Source: Ciceribacter lividus
GTDB taxonomy: Bacteria; Pseudomonadota; Alphaproteobacteria; Rhizobiales; Rhizobiaceae
Length of the DNA: 64,000 nucleotides
Assembly (NCBI RefSeq): GCF_003337715.1
Contig: NZ_QPIX01000007.1
Location: 1 to 64,000 of the forward strand
Direction of reading: 5' to 3'
Part shown: piece by piece, positions 9,924 through 19,146 of the stretch
Numbering within the stretch: the stretch's first letter is position 1
Layout: each line of letters begins with the position of its first letter
Notes under the pieces: model-generated
Database searches by the model: none
Told to the model about the DNA's origin: nothing
Seen by the model: only the letters and a program-made list of their open reading frames with translations
Position numbers and translations under genes: made by a program

Positions 9924-11144
9924 ATGAGCTTATCCGCCAAACGCATCCTCCTTGTCATTTCCGGCGGCATCGCCGCCTACAAGAGCCTCGACCTCATCCG
10001 CCGACTGCGCGAGCGCGGCGCGACGGTCCGGCCGGTCATGACGCGGGCCGCACAGGAATTCGTCACCCCGCTTGCAGTCGGCGCGCTTTCCGCGAGCCGT
10101 GTTTATACCGACCTCTTCTCCCGGGAAGACGAGCAGGACGTCGGCCATATCCGCCTTGCGCGGGAGTGTGACCTGATCGTCGTGGCCCCTGCCACCGCCG
10201 ACCTGATGGCGAAGGCGGCCAACGGTCTTGCCGACGATCTTGCCTCGACCGTGCTGCTTGCGCGCTCGCGTCCCGTCCTGATGGCGCCGGCCATGAACCC
10301 GACGATGTGGTCGAACCCGGCGACCCAGCGCAATGTTTCGCTGCTGAAGGCGGACGGCATGACCTTCGTCGGCCCTGCGGAAGGTGAAATGGCGGAGGCC
10401 GGCGAGCGGGGTGTCGGTCGCATGGCGGAGCCGCTCGATATCGTTGCGGCCGTAGAAGCCCTTCTGGATGGTGGCCCGAAACCGCTTGCCGGCAAGACGG
10501 CGGTCGTGACGTCGGGGCCGACGCATGAACCGATCGATCCGGTCCGCTACATCGCCAATCGCTCGTCCGGACGGCAGGGCCATGCGATCGCAGCGGCGCT
10601 GGCGAAGCTCGGCGCAGAGGTCACCCTCATATCCGGCCCCGTGACCATTCCAGATCCCGCCGGTGTCGCCACGCTTCATGTGGAGAGGGCAGAAGAGATG
10701 CGGGACGCGGTTATTTCGCGCCTGCCGGCAGATATCGCAGTCATGGTCGCGGCTGTCGCCGACTGGCGCGTGGCGACCTCCGCCGGCCAGAAGATCAAGA
10801 AGACGCCAGGGGAGGCTCCTGCGCCGCTGCAGCTTACCGAGAATCCCGATATTCTCAGAACGATAGGGCACCATGAGAAGCGCCCGACGATCGTGGTCGG
10901 CTTCGCCGCCGAAACCCAGGATGTCGAGCAGAACGGCCGTATCAAACTCGAAAAGAAGGGTGCCGACCTGATTGTCGCCAACGACGTCTCACCGGGAACC
11001 GGCGTGATGGGCGGCACGCGCAACCGCGTGAAACTGATCACCGAAACCGGCGTCGAAGAGTGGCCTGAACTCGACAAGGATGCCGTCGCCGAGCGTCTGG
11101 CGCACTGGATCGCCGAGCACCTGAACCAGGGAGCACTTCGATGA
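9924..11144 (+). CDS. coaBC: bifunctional phosphopantothenoylcysteine decarboxylase/phosphopantothenate-cysteine ligase
   Basis: Two consecutive steps of coenzyme A synthesis in one 406-residue protein. The N-terminal CoaC flavoprotein domain (about 1-185) has ISGGIAAYKSLDLIRRL and the PAMNPTMW active-site clamp. The C-terminal CoaB domain (about 190-400) has VVTSGPTHEPIDPVRYIANRSSG and the conserved AVADWR and KIKK segments. Its stop codon overlaps the start of the next gene (ATGA), so the two are translationally coupled. Confidence 0.97.
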   Translation: MSLSAKRILLVISGGIAAYKSLDLIRRLRERGATVRPVMTRAAQEFVTPLAVGALSASRVYTDLFSREDEQDVGHIRLARECDLIVVAPATADLMAKAANGLADDLASTVLLARSRPVLMAPAMNPTMWSNPATQRNVSLLKADGMTFVGPAEGEMAEAGERGVGRMAEPLDIVAAVEALLDGGPKPLAGKTAVVTSGPTHEPIDPVRYIANRSSGRQGHAIAAALAKLGAEVTLISGPVTIPDPAGVATLHVERAEEMRDAVISRLPADIAVMVAAVADWRVATSAGQKIKKTPGEAPAPLQLTENPDILRTIGHHEKRPTIVVGFAAETQDVEQNGRIKLEKKGADLIVANDVSPGTGVMGGTRNRVKLITETGVEEWPELDKDAVAERLAHWIAEHLNQGALR

Positions 11145-11494
11145 GCCTCTTCGAACGCGCAGGCTTCGACGCCTTCGTCACCGGCTTGGCTGGAGTGACC
11201 CTCGTGGACCAATGGGAGTCGCGCGTCGCCAAGGTCGGCGACAAGGTTTTTGCGGTCTTGAACGACGACGGCGCCAAGATCGCATTCAAGGTCAGCGAGG
11301 AGAGCTTCGAGATCCTGACCGCGCTCGACGGCGTCGGTCAGGCGCCCTATTTCGCCAAGCGCAAGTGGGTCGCCGTCTCGCCGACGGCGCCGCTGTCAGA
11401 TGATGAACTGCGCCATTATCTCCACCGCTCTTACGAGCTTGTCGCCGCCGGTCTTACGAAGAAACTCAGGGCGGAGCTCGGTATTCCATTCTGA
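11141..11494 (+). CDS. MmcQ/YjbR-family protein
   Basis: A 117-residue protein resembling the YjbR/CyaY-like fold family often called MmcQ. The typical run is a DKVFAVLNDDGAKIAFKVSEESFEIL beta core, then KRKWVAVSPTAPLSDDELRHYLHRSYELVAAGLTKK. Family members are proposed to bind DNA but have no settled biochemical role. The start overlaps the coaBC stop by 4 bases; this gene occupies the place between coaBC and other CoA/nucleotide genes. Confidence 0.75.
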   Translation: MSLFERAGFDAFVTGLAGVTLVDQWESRVAKVGDKVFAVLNDDGAKIAFKVSEESFEILTALDGVGQAPYFAKRKWVAVSPTAPLSDDELRHYLHRSYELVAAGLTKKLRAELGIPF

Positions 11495-11509
11495 GACGAG
11501 AATGGCGGC

Positions 11510-12322
11510 TCAGCCGGCCATGGCCGGCTGCAGCACGGCCGCACCGTCGACCGCCGGTTGGAAACGGACGACTTCGATCCCTTTTTCCGAGAGTGTCACC
11601 GCACTACCGGCCGGAATCTCCATCCACGCATCGGTATCATCGTTGAGCGGCTCGGAAACGAGGCAGTGCCCGCCCTCTCCCATCGGCGCGGCGAAGAGGG
11701 TCGGCGCATAGGCGTCAGTCGCGTAGCGCACCGCATGAAGCGAGTGCCCGTCGGAGAAGGCGGCGGTGAACCGTACCTTTGCGCTGCCGGTCAGATTGAG
11801 GCTCAGCTGCTCGACAAAGCCTATCGCCTCGGCCATGGCGGCGAGCGGCCGCTCGCGCATGCCGAACTGCAGCGCGAGCAGGAACAGGAGTTCAGAGTCG
11901 GTCGTGCCGACGCGAGCATTGAAATGCTCGTCGTCGAGCATCGATTCCATCGACCGGCGCAGGCGATCGAAGTGGTCGATCTGGCCGTTGTGCATAAAGG
12001 ACCAGGTGTCGCAGACGAAGGGATGGCAGTTGTCCCGACGCGTGGAACCGTGCGTCGCCGCGCGGACATGCGCCAGAAAGAGCCGCGAACGGATCTGCCG
12101 TGCCATGCTCTTGAGATTGCAGTCGGACCAGGCGGGCAGAACATCGCGGAAGCGTCCGGGTTCCGGGCGATCCCCATACCAAGCGATGCCGAAACCGTCG
12201 GCGTTGGTCGCCGTCTTCGCGCGGGTGGCGCAATGGGACTGCTCGATCAGGGAATGGGCGGGAGAGCTCACCAGTTCTTCGAGATAGATCGGTTGACCAC
12301 GGTAGGCTGCCCAACGACACAT
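11510..12322 (-). CDS. class II glutamine amidotransferase (YafJ/EgtC-like)
   Basis: A 270-residue N-terminal-nucleophile amidotransferase domain standing alone. After Met removal Cys2 is the nucleophile (M-C-R-W-A-A-Y). Further family features are NADGFGIAWYG, LFLAHVRAATHG with the substrate-binding Arg, the NCHPF and FMHNGQI oxyanion and Asn-Gly residues, and TDSELLF. Such single-domain proteins act with an unknown or separately encoded partner. It is convergent with the YjbR-like gene. Confidence 0.85.
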   Translation of the reverse strand: MCRWAAYRGQPIYLEELVSSPAHSLIEQSHCATRAKTATNADGFGIAWYGDRPEPGRFRDVLPAWSDCNLKSMARQIRSRLFLAHVRAATHGSTRRDNCHPFVCDTWSFMHNGQIDHFDRLRRSMESMLDDEHFNARVGTTDSELLFLLALQFGMRERPLAAMAEAIGFVEQLSLNLTGSAKVRFTAAFSDGHSLHAVRYATDAYAPTLFAAPMGEGGHCLVSEPLNDDTDAWMEIPAGSAVTLSEKGIEVVRFQPAVDGAAVLQPAMAG

Positions 12323-12563
12323 GTTGCAATAGACTCCGGATGCGTTCCGCCAATGGCGGCAAGGGATTAACTATTTTTGCCTGAATTGGATAACGAAAGC
12401 TAAATAGCCCATTCGCGGCCGAATTTTGACTGGCTGGCGCGATCACATTTTGCGCCGGAGGATTGCGTTCTGTGAACACTGCGTTCCGGGGAACGGTCTT
12501 CGCCACCCGCCGGATTTCCCTATATTGGGGGCAACTGAAATTCCGCTCGAAAGGAGCAATTCC

Positions 12564-13475
12564 ATGTCCATTCGACCTGTGAAACATGAAAGTCGCGCCA
12601 CGCCGACGATGGAAGGGGCCGGTGTCAAATTGCATCGGGTCTTCGGCTTCGGCGATCCGTCGATGACCGATCCCTTCCTGATGATGGATGATTTCCGCAA
12701 CGACAATCCGTCGGATTACCTCCGCGGCTTTCCGTGGCATCCCCATCGCGGCATCGAGACCATCACCTACGTCCTGGCCGGCACCGTCGAACACGGCGAC
12801 AGCCTCGGCAATCAGGGCCTGCTCGGTGCCGGTGACGTGCAGTGGATGACGGCGGGAAGCGGCATCATGCACCAGGAAATGCCGAAAGGCGACTTCGCCG
12901 GCAGAATGCACGGTTTCCAGCTCTGGGCGAACCTGCCGTCGTCGCTGAAGATGACGGCACCGCGCTATCAGGACGTCAAGAGCGCGGACATTCCCGTGAT
13001 CGTCGACGATGACGGCACCGCAGTCCGCGTCATCACCGGAGACTTCTGGGGCAAGACCGGTCCCGTCGACGGCATTGCCGCCGAGCCCGTCTATCTCGAC
13101 ATCTCGGTTCCGCCGGGCAAACGGAAGAGCTTCCCGGTCGATACCTACCGCTCGGCCTTCGCCTATATCTTCGCCGGCTCGGGCACCTTCCGCGATGCCT
13201 CGAAGCCCTTCGGCGTGAAGGTGGAGAAGGAGTACCAGGGCCAGGAACTCAACATCCGGGATCTTTCCGGCAACCGCACGCTCGTCGTCTTCGACACCGG
13301 CGACGAAGTCACGGTGCAGGCCGGCGAGGAGGGTATCCGCTTCCTTCTCGTCACGGGCAAGCCGATCCGCGAGCCGGTCGCCTGGCACGGACCGATCGTC
13401 ATGAACACCCGCGAAGAACTGATGCAGGCGATGCGCGACCTGCAGAACGGCACTTTCATCAAAGCCGATCACTGA
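12564..13475 (+). CDS. pirin family protein
   Basis: A 303-residue bicupin of the pirin family. The N-terminal cupin has the metal-binding set FPWHPHRGIET, VEHGDS and IMHQE; the C-terminal pirin domain follows from about residue 170. Bacterial pirins include quercetin-2,3-dioxygenase-like enzymes and redox-linked regulators, so the reaction cannot be assigned. The start has a clear AAGGAG site. A strong terminator follows the gene. Confidence 0.9.
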   Translation: MSIRPVKHESRATPTMEGAGVKLHRVFGFGDPSMTDPFLMMDDFRNDNPSDYLRGFPWHPHRGIETITYVLAGTVEHGDSLGNQGLLGAGDVQWMTAGSGIMHQEMPKGDFAGRMHGFQLWANLPSSLKMTAPRYQDVKSADIPVIVDDDGTAVRVITGDFWGKTGPVDGIAAEPVYLDISVPPGKRKSFPVDTYRSAFAYIFAGSGTFRDASKPFGVKVEKEYQGQELNIRDLSGNRTLVVFDTGDEVTVQAGEEGIRFLLVTGKPIREPVAWHGPIVMNTREELMQAMRDLQNGTFIKADH

Positions 13476-13499
13476 AGGCAACCAAACGATCGGAACGAG

Positions 13500-13529
13500 A
13501 ACGCCGGAGCAGCCGGGTCCGGCGTTCTT
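13500..13529 (+). terminator. terminator after pirin gene
   Basis: A 9-bp perfect stem (AACGCCGGA / TCCGGCGTT), 9-base loop, then CTTAT, 25 bases past the pirin stop. Confidence 0.75.
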
Positions 13530-13685
13530 ATCGTTCGCCATCGACAGCCCCTCCGGCAAGGCCTAGTCTCCTCTCGGCTGCTCGTCAGAAGCGCGTGCGG
13601 AAACCGGCGTGCCGTTCCTTCCGCCCGAAATGCAACCGCTATCCTCTGAAGTCCGCGGAGCCCGGACAGGGAAAGGAACAGGCGC

Positions 13686-14303
13686 GTGGAGAGGAATGTC
13701 CTTGAAGAGATCGAAGAGCGCCTGAGGGCAACACGGCTCGAGTTCGAGGCGGAGATCGAACGCCAGCTCAAGGCCCAGCGCGAGCACTTCCGCTACCGCC
13801 TGCAGCGCGGCAAGGTACGCTTCGAACGGGATGTCCGCGAGTTCCAGTCCCGCTATCGCATCAGCCTCTGGCCCTACATCACCCGCGCCCATGTCGCCTA
13901 TGTCCTGACGGCGCCGATGATCTACGCACTCATCGTGCCGCTCGTCTTTCTTGATCTCTCGGTGACGATCTACCAGCACATCTGCTTCCGCGCCTACGGC
14001 ATTCCGCGGGTCAGGAGGAGCGCCCATGTCATCATCGACCGACACCACCTCGCCTATCTCAACGGCATCGAGAAACTCAACTGCATCTATTGCGGCTATG
14101 CAAATGGGGTAATCGCCTACGCCCGCGAGATCGCTGGCCGTACCGAGGCCTTCTGGTGCCCTGTCAAGCACGCCCGCCGGGCCGTCGATCCGCACGAACA
14201 CTTCAACCGCTTCTTCGACTATGGTGACGCGCAATCCTATCGCGCCTGGCTCGACGCTCAGAGAAAGGGACAACAGTCATCGAAGGAAGGACCGCGGTCA
14301 TGA
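13686..14303 (+). CDS. conserved membrane-associated protein with CxxC motif
   Basis: A 205-residue protein starting with GTG behind an AAAGGAA site. An N-terminal charged coiled-coil-like region (to about residue 60) precedes two hydrophobic segments around residues 70-105 (YVLTAPMIYALIVPLVFLDL). A cytoplasmic-looking tail has LNCIYCGYANGVIAYAREIAGRTEAFWCPVKHARR, in which Cys-x2-Cys and a third Cys could bind metal. I recognise it only as a conserved rhizobial-type hypothetical protein. Its stop overlaps the start of the flavin-reductase gene, so they form a pair. Confidence 0.7.
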   Translation: MERNVLEEIEERLRATRLEFEAEIERQLKAQREHFRYRLQRGKVRFERDVREFQSRYRISLWPYITRAHVAYVLTAPMIYALIVPLVFLDLSVTIYQHICFRAYGIPRVRRSAHVIIDRHHLAYLNGIEKLNCIYCGYANGVIAYAREIAGRTEAFWCPVKHARRAVDPHEHFNRFFDYGDAQSYRAWLDAQRKGQQSSKEGPRS

Positions 14304-14830
14304 AGGAATTTCCGCTTTCCAAGGTCTACCAGCTCATCGAACCCGGCCCGGTCGTCCTCTTGACGACCTCGGAAGGCGGCCGGCCCAACGTCATGACCAT
14401 GTCGTGGCACATGATGATGGAATTCACTCCGCCGATGATCGCCTGCATCGTCAGTGCTGCCGATCACAGCTTTCATGCGCTCCAGCAAACCGGCGAATGC
14501 GTGATCGCCATCCCGACCGTCGAACTCGCCGAAAAGGTTGTGGCGGTCGGCAACTGCTCCGGCCGGGACACCGACAAGTTTGCGACGATCGGTCTGACGC
14601 CCCTGCCCGCCGAGGAGGTGCGCGCACCACTCATAAGCGAGTGCTTCGTCAATCTCGAATGCCGCGTAGTCGACCAGAGCTTCGTGCCACGCTACAATCT
14701 CTTCGTGCTGGAGGTGGTGAAGGCCTGGTATGATCCCGCCCAAACGGCACCGCGGACCATTCATCATCGCGGCTACGGCACATTCGCCGTCGACGGCGAG
14801 GAAATCACGCTCGACTCGCAGATGCCCTGA
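14300..14830 (+). CDS. flavin reductase family protein
   Basis: A 176-residue FMN-binding split-barrel protein of the flavin reductase-like family. Diagnostic stretches are PVVLLTTSEGGRPNVMTMSW near the N-terminus, PPMIACIVSAADHSFHAL, and GECVIAIPT. These proteins bind FMN and reduce it with NAD(P)H or act as electron-transfer partners; no oxygenase partner is adjacent. Translation is coupled to the upstream membrane protein through an ATGA overlap, suggesting a shared task that I cannot name. Confidence 0.82.
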   Translation: MKEFPLSKVYQLIEPGPVVLLTTSEGGRPNVMTMSWHMMMEFTPPMIACIVSAADHSFHALQQTGECVIAIPTVELAEKVVAVGNCSGRDTDKFATIGLTPLPAEEVRAPLISECFVNLECRVVDQSFVPRYNLFVLEVVKAWYDPAQTAPRTIHHRGYGTFAVDGEEITLDSQMP

Positions 14831-14842
14831 CGGGCTAACTGG

Positions 14843-15703
14843 TTACGCTGCGCCTTCGTCTCTCCAGAGCGCGTGAAAGTGGTGCACCGGCCCGTGCCCG
14901 GAGCCGACGTTCAGGGCGTCCGCGGCATTGATCGCTCCGGCGACGTAGGCCTTCGCGACAGCGACGGCCTCTTCCGGCAACGCTCCCTTGGCAAGCTCGG
15001 CGGCGATCGCGCTCGACAGCGTGCAGCCGGTACCGTGCGTGTTGCGGGTCGCAACGCGTGGCGCCTCGAACCAGGTAAGACCCGCGGCAGACGCGAGCAC
15101 ATCGGGACTGTCGGCTCCCGGAAGGTGTCCCCCCTTGACCAGCACCGCTTTCGCGCCAAACCGCATGAGGCGGAGCGCCTGACCGGCCATTTCGTCCCGA
15201 TTGCATGCCTCGGGCTCTCCGAGAAGGGCCGCCGCCTCCGGCAGATTGGGGGTGATGACTGTCGCGATGGGCAGAAGCCGGCCGGTGAGAGCCGCTACCG
15301 CGTCATCCGTGAGCAGCGACGCGCCGCCCTTGGCGATCATCACCGGATCGAGAACCACCGGCACCTCGCGATGACGAGCAAGGACATCGGCCACGGCTCC
15401 CGCAATCGCCACGTCGGCGATCATGCCGATCTTGACGGCGTCCACGCGGATATCGGCGAAGACCGTCCGGATCTGCTCCGCGACGAAATCCGGCGGCACG
15501 ACGTGTATGCCGCTCACGCCTTGGGTGTTCTGCGCCGTCAGGGCGGTCACGACCGCCATGCCGTAGACACCGCGCGCGGAGAAGGTCTTGAGATCGGCCT
15601 GAATGCCGGCACCGCCGGACGGATCGGAACCGGCGATCGACAAGGCGTTGGCGATCGCCGGCATCGGCGCGCTTCGTCCTGCCATGTCGTAAGCGTCGGT
15701 CAT
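14843..15703 (-). CDS. thiD: hydroxymethylpyrimidine/phosphomethylpyrimidine kinase
   Basis: Phosphorylates HMP and HMP-phosphate in the pyrimidine branch of thiamine synthesis; 286 residues. Ribokinase-family features include ALSIAGSDPSGGAGIQADLKTF near the N-terminus, the LDPVMIAKGG segment, VITPNLPEA, and the anion hole and catalytic base in NTHGTGCTLSSAIAAEL. The start at 15703 has AGGAGAG upstream; internal ATGs at 15685 and 15664 are less well placed. A TPP riboswitch lies in its leader, which supports the assignment independently. No other thi gene is adjacent. Confidence 0.95.
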   Translation of the reverse strand: MTDAYDMAGRSAPMPAIANALSIAGSDPSGGAGIQADLKTFSARGVYGMAVVTALTAQNTQGVSGIHVVPPDFVAEQIRTVFADIRVDAVKIGMIADVAIAGAVADVLARHREVPVVLDPVMIAKGGASLLTDDAVAALTGRLLPIATVITPNLPEAAALLGEPEACNRDEMAGQALRLMRFGAKAVLVKGGHLPGADSPDVLASAAGLTWFEAPRVATRNTHGTGCTLSSAIAAELAKGALPEEAVAVAKAYVAGAINAADALNVGSGHGPVHHFHALWRDEGAA

Positions 15704-15765
15704 CGTCGTCTCTCCTGGGCGGAGAGGCCACGGGACGTCGGCACTGCAGCCCTCGCCCCGAAACG

Positions 15766-15845
15766 ACTCCCTCCGCCAGCATGATCTGGTTCAGGTTCAA
15801 AGGGTCCTTCTCAGCCCGCCTGCCGGCGGACGCCCCTGTCTCGCC
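15766..15845 (-). promoter_or_regulatory. TPP riboswitch (thi-box) upstream of thiD
   Basis: Reading the minus strand, the leader contains the conserved thi-box parts in order: an AGGGG start, GGCTGAGAAGGACCC, then TTTGAACCTGAACCAGATCATGCTGGCG and a closing GGAGGG. CTGAGA and ACCTGA...GAT.ATG.CGGCG-type segments are the aptamer core. It ends about 60 bases before the thiD start, which fits control of translation or attenuation by thiamine pyrophosphate. Confidence 0.92.
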
Positions 15846-15976
15846 TTCCTCTCGCACAGAACGCCGCGGCTGTCACGCGAGCTCTTTCAGGGCTGGTTGC
15901 CCGCGAGGGACGAAACGGGCACTCTACATGATGCTGGCAGAGCCCACCCAGGCAGCATTTCGGAGCCGTCACGTGC

Positions 15977-16777
15977 ATGAGTAAGGGCCGATTCAAAATT
16001 GCGAACACTGCGCTTTTCGGCGTGACCGCGGTCACTGCTGACACGCGACACAGCTTCCCGCGCCACACCCACGACGCCTTCGGTGTCGGGATCATCCGCC
16101 GGGGTGCGCAGAAATCCCTGAGCGGGCGCGGCGTGGTGGAGGCGGGCCCGGGCGACATCATCACCGTCAATCCCGGCGAAGTGCACGACGGCGCACCGAT
16201 CGGAGACCACGGTCGTTTCTGGCAGATGCTCTACCTCCTGCCCGAGACAATAGCGGCCGCGACACTGGACATCACCGACGGCGGCAGTGGGACGTTCGAG
16301 TTCGAACATCCGGTCATCCGTGACGCCCGCCTCGCGGGGCGCTTTCGACAGTTGTTTGCCACGACGACGGCAGACGACGGGGCGTTTCTCGAGGGCGAAA
16401 CAGGACTTCTGGCACTCGTCGCCTCCGTGTTGCGGCCGCGCGCGACGGCGGTCGCGACGAAGAGTGCCGGCATCCGGCGCGCTGCAAGACTGCTGGATGA
16501 CGATCCAGCGCGCCCGGCAACTCTCGGAAGACTGGCGCAGGAAGCCGGCGTCAGCAAATTTCAGCTGCTGCGAGCATTCGTGAGGCAGACCGGGTTCACG
16601 CCGCACGCCTACCAGATCCAGCGGCGGATCGACATGGCACGACGCCTCATCGACGCTGGCTCTCCGCTTGCGGAGGCGGCAGCGACAAGCGGCTTCGCCG
16701 ATCAGAGTCATATGACCCGCGCCTTCGTGCAGCGATACGGGGTGACACCCGGCGCCTATGCCGCGGCCATCCACTGA
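15977..16777 (+). CDS. AraC-family transcriptional regulator
   Basis: A 266-residue regulator. The N-terminal cupin-type sensing domain includes FPRHTHDAFGVGIIRRGAQ and GDIITVNPGEVHDG. The C-terminal double helix-turn-helix starts near residue 165, with LAQEAGVSKFQLLRAFVRQTGFTPHAYQ and the conserved second HTH GFADQSHMTRAFVQRYGVTPGAY. The effector is unknown. The LysE-type exporter gene starts 79 bases downstream on the same strand; this AraC-LysE pairing usually means the regulator controls export of an amino acid or amine. Confidence 0.88.
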   Translation: MSKGRFKIANTALFGVTAVTADTRHSFPRHTHDAFGVGIIRRGAQKSLSGRGVVEAGPGDIITVNPGEVHDGAPIGDHGRFWQMLYLLPETIAAATLDITDGGSGTFEFEHPVIRDARLAGRFRQLFATTTADDGAFLEGETGLLALVASVLRPRATAVATKSAGIRRAARLLDDDPARPATLGRLAQEAGVSKFQLLRAFVRQTGFTPHAYQIQRRIDMARRLIDAGSPLAEAAATSGFADQSHMTRAFVQRYGVTPGAYAAAIH

Positions 16778-16855
16778 GAGCCTGCTGCAATTCTGTTCAA
16801 GACCAGCGGCCGTGTTCCAGTGTTTGCTTTGCCCTCCCATGCAAGGAGAGCTGCA

Positions 16856-17467
16856 ATGACCCCTGAATACCTTATGACGTCGCTGATCATCATTCTTCTG
16901 CCCGGCACGGGCGTCATCTACACGATTGCCCACGGCCTCGGCGCCGGCCGGAGGGCGAGCATGATCGCCGCCTTCGGCTGCACGCTCGGCATCATTCCCC
17001 ATGTCGCGGCGAGCGTCACCGGCCTTGCCGCGCTCCTTCACGCAAGCGCCCTCGCGTTCCAGGCCGTCAAGTATCTCGGGGTCGCCTATCTGCTCTTCAT
17101 GGCATGGGGCATATGGCGGGACGAGGGTGTGCTTCAGGTCACCTCGGCCCGCGCATCATCGGGAGCAAGCAAGATCATCCTCGACGGCCTGCTCCTCAAC
17201 ATCCTCAATCCGAAGCTGTCGCTTTTCTTTCTCGCCTTCCTGCCGCAATTCGTTCCGGCGAACACGCCGAACGCATCCCTGCACATGCTGGTGCTGGCCG
17301 GCATCTTCATGGGGCTGACCTTCGTGGTCTTCATGGGCTATGGCGTCTTCGCCACGGCCACGCGGCGCCACGTCATCAGCCGGCCTCGGCTGCAGCTGTG
17401 GCTGCGGCGATCGTTTGCCGGCGCTTTCGCGGTCCTCGGGTTACGTCTGGCGCTCGCCGACCGATAG
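16856..17467 (+). CDS. LysE/RhtB-family exporter
   Basis: A 203-residue inner-membrane exporter with about six hydrophobic helices. Family marks are the N-terminal IIILLPGTGVIYTIAHGLGAGRRA and the LLLNILNPKLSLFFLAFLPQFV signature. The start at 16856 has a perfect AAGGAGAG site; the frame opening at 16820 has none. It follows the AraC-type regulator and probably exports its inducer. Confidence 0.88.
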   Translation: MTPEYLMTSLIIILLPGTGVIYTIAHGLGAGRRASMIAAFGCTLGIIPHVAASVTGLAALLHASALAFQAVKYLGVAYLLFMAWGIWRDEGVLQVTSARASSGASKIILDGLLLNILNPKLSLFFLAFLPQFVPANTPNASLHMLVLAGIFMGLTFVVFMGYGVFATATRRHVISRPRLQLWLRRSFAGAFAVLGLRLALADR

Positions 17468-17471
17468 GAAC

Positions 17472-19055
17472 TCACGCCGCCTTGGCGACGTGATATTCCT
17501 TGATGGCGACCATCTTGATGGCAGGGTACCGCTCCGCCTCGTAGCGGAGCGAGAATGCGTCCTGCGCCATGAACACCGGATCGCCGTCGAGGTCGCGGCA
17601 CATATTGCCCCGCTGCTGGGTCATGAACTTTTCGAGTTCGGCCGGCTGATCAGCGGAGATCCAGCGGCAGACGGAGAAGCGCGGCATGTCGAAGGAAACC
17701 GGCAAGCCGTATTCCGCAGAAAGCCGCTCCTTCAGGACATCGAGCTGCAGCGCGCCGACGACGCCGACGATCGCCGGCGACCCGTCCTCCGGCTGGAAGA
17801 GCTGCACCACGCCCTCTTCCGCCATCTGCTGCAGGGCCTCCTTCAGCTTCTTCGCCTTCATCGCGTCCTCAAGCCGCACGCGGCGCAGGATCTCCGGCGA
17901 GAAGTTCGGCACGCCCTGGAAGACCAGCGATTCGCCTTCCGTCAGCGTGTCGCCGATCCGCAGCGTGCCGTGGTTCGGAATGCCGACGACATCGCCCGCA
18001 TAGGCCGTGTCGGCAAGTTGCCGCTGGGAGGCGAAGAAGAACTGGGGTGCCGTAAGACCCATCTGCTTGCCGGTGCGCGACAGCCGCGCCTTCATGCCGC
18101 GCTCCAGCTTGCCCGAGCAGATGCGGGCAAAGGCGATGCGGTCGCGATGGTTCGGATCCATGTTGGCCTGAATCTTGAAGACGAAGGCCGTCATCCGGTC
18201 TTCGGCAGCGTGCACCGTGCGGATGTCTGCCACCTGGTCGCGCGGCGGCGGCGCGAATGCGCCGAGCGCGTTGATGAGGTCACGAACACCAAAGTTGCGC
18301 AGCGCAGAGCCGAAGAAGACCGGCGTCATGTGGCCTTCGAGAAATGCCTTGCGGTCGAACGGCCGGCAGGCCTCGCGGGCAAGCTCCAGTTCCTCGATGA
18401 AGGCTTGCCGTTCATTCTCCGGCAGGTGTTCGGCGACGCTCTGCGGGCCATTGACCTTCAACGGTTCGACCTGGGTGTCGGAGCCGCGGAACGTGTTGTC
18501 TGCCAGATTGTAGGAACCGCAGAAGGTCTTCGAGCGGCCGACCGGCCAGGTGACCGGCGCGGTGTCGAGAGCAAGCTTCTCCTCCACTTCGTCGAGGATC
18601 TCGAAGGGATCGCGGCTTTCACGGTCCATCTTGTTGACGAACGTGATGATCGGAATGTCACGCATGCGGCAGACTTCGAAGAGCTTCAGCGTCCGCGGCT
18701 CGATACCCTTGGCGGCGTCGATGACCATCACGGCGGCATCGACCGCCGTCAGCGTGCGATAGGTGTCGTCGGCGAAGTCTTCGTGACCGGGCGTATCGAG
18801 AATATTGAAGACCTTGCCATCGTATTCGAACGTCATGACCGACGTCACGACCGAGATGCCGCGCTCGCGCTCGATCTTCATCCAGTCCGAACGGGTCTGG
18901 ATGCGATCCTTCTTCGCCTTCACCTCGCCGGCGAGCTGGATCGCCCCGCCGAACAGCAACAGCTTTTCGGTGAGCGTCGTCTTACCGGCATCCGGGTGCG
19001 CGATAATCGCGAAGGTGCGGCGGCGGGATACCGCCTCTGCAAGCGTTTCAGCCAT
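17472..19055 (-). CDS. prfC: peptide chain release factor 3
   Basis: Translational GTPase that recycles RF1/RF2 after peptide release; 527 residues. G-domain motifs are G1 AHPDAGKTTLTEKLL, switch I ERGISVVTSV, G3 DTPGHEDFADDTYR and G4 FVNKMDRE. The presence of the RF3-specific EIRIGD-like region (GTLRIGDTLTEGE) and C-terminal GVVGALQLDVLKERLSAEYGLP separates it from EF-G. It is convergent with the LysE gene. Confidence 0.96.
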   Translation of the reverse strand: MAETLAEAVSRRRTFAIIAHPDAGKTTLTEKLLLFGGAIQLAGEVKAKKDRIQTRSDWMKIERERGISVVTSVMTFEYDGKVFNILDTPGHEDFADDTYRTLTAVDAAVMVIDAAKGIEPRTLKLFEVCRMRDIPIITFVNKMDRESRDPFEILDEVEEKLALDTAPVTWPVGRSKTFCGSYNLADNTFRGSDTQVEPLKVNGPQSVAEHLPENERQAFIEELELAREACRPFDRKAFLEGHMTPVFFGSALRNFGVRDLINALGAFAPPPRDQVADIRTVHAAEDRMTAFVFKIQANMDPNHRDRIAFARICSGKLERGMKARLSRTGKQMGLTAPQFFFASQRQLADTAYAGDVVGIPNHGTLRIGDTLTEGESLVFQGVPNFSPEILRRVRLEDAMKAKKLKEALQQMAEEGVVQLFQPEDGSPAIVGVVGALQLDVLKERLSAEYGLPVSFDMPRFSVCRWISADQPAELEKFMTQQRGNMCRDLDGDPVFMAQDAFSLRYEAERYPAIKMVAIKEYHVAKAA

Positions 19056-19146
19056 GAGTGTGAATCCTGTGAATTGCCGCGTATCTAGCGATTAAAGGCC
19101 GGCATTGCAATTGACCTCGGGAGATCGCGCGCAAAGTAATGGAAGC

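Noticed and set aside
17340..19088. A 582-codon plus-strand frame opposite prfC
   Set aside because: Pure shadow of the well-identified prfC gene; no motif or ribosome binding site.
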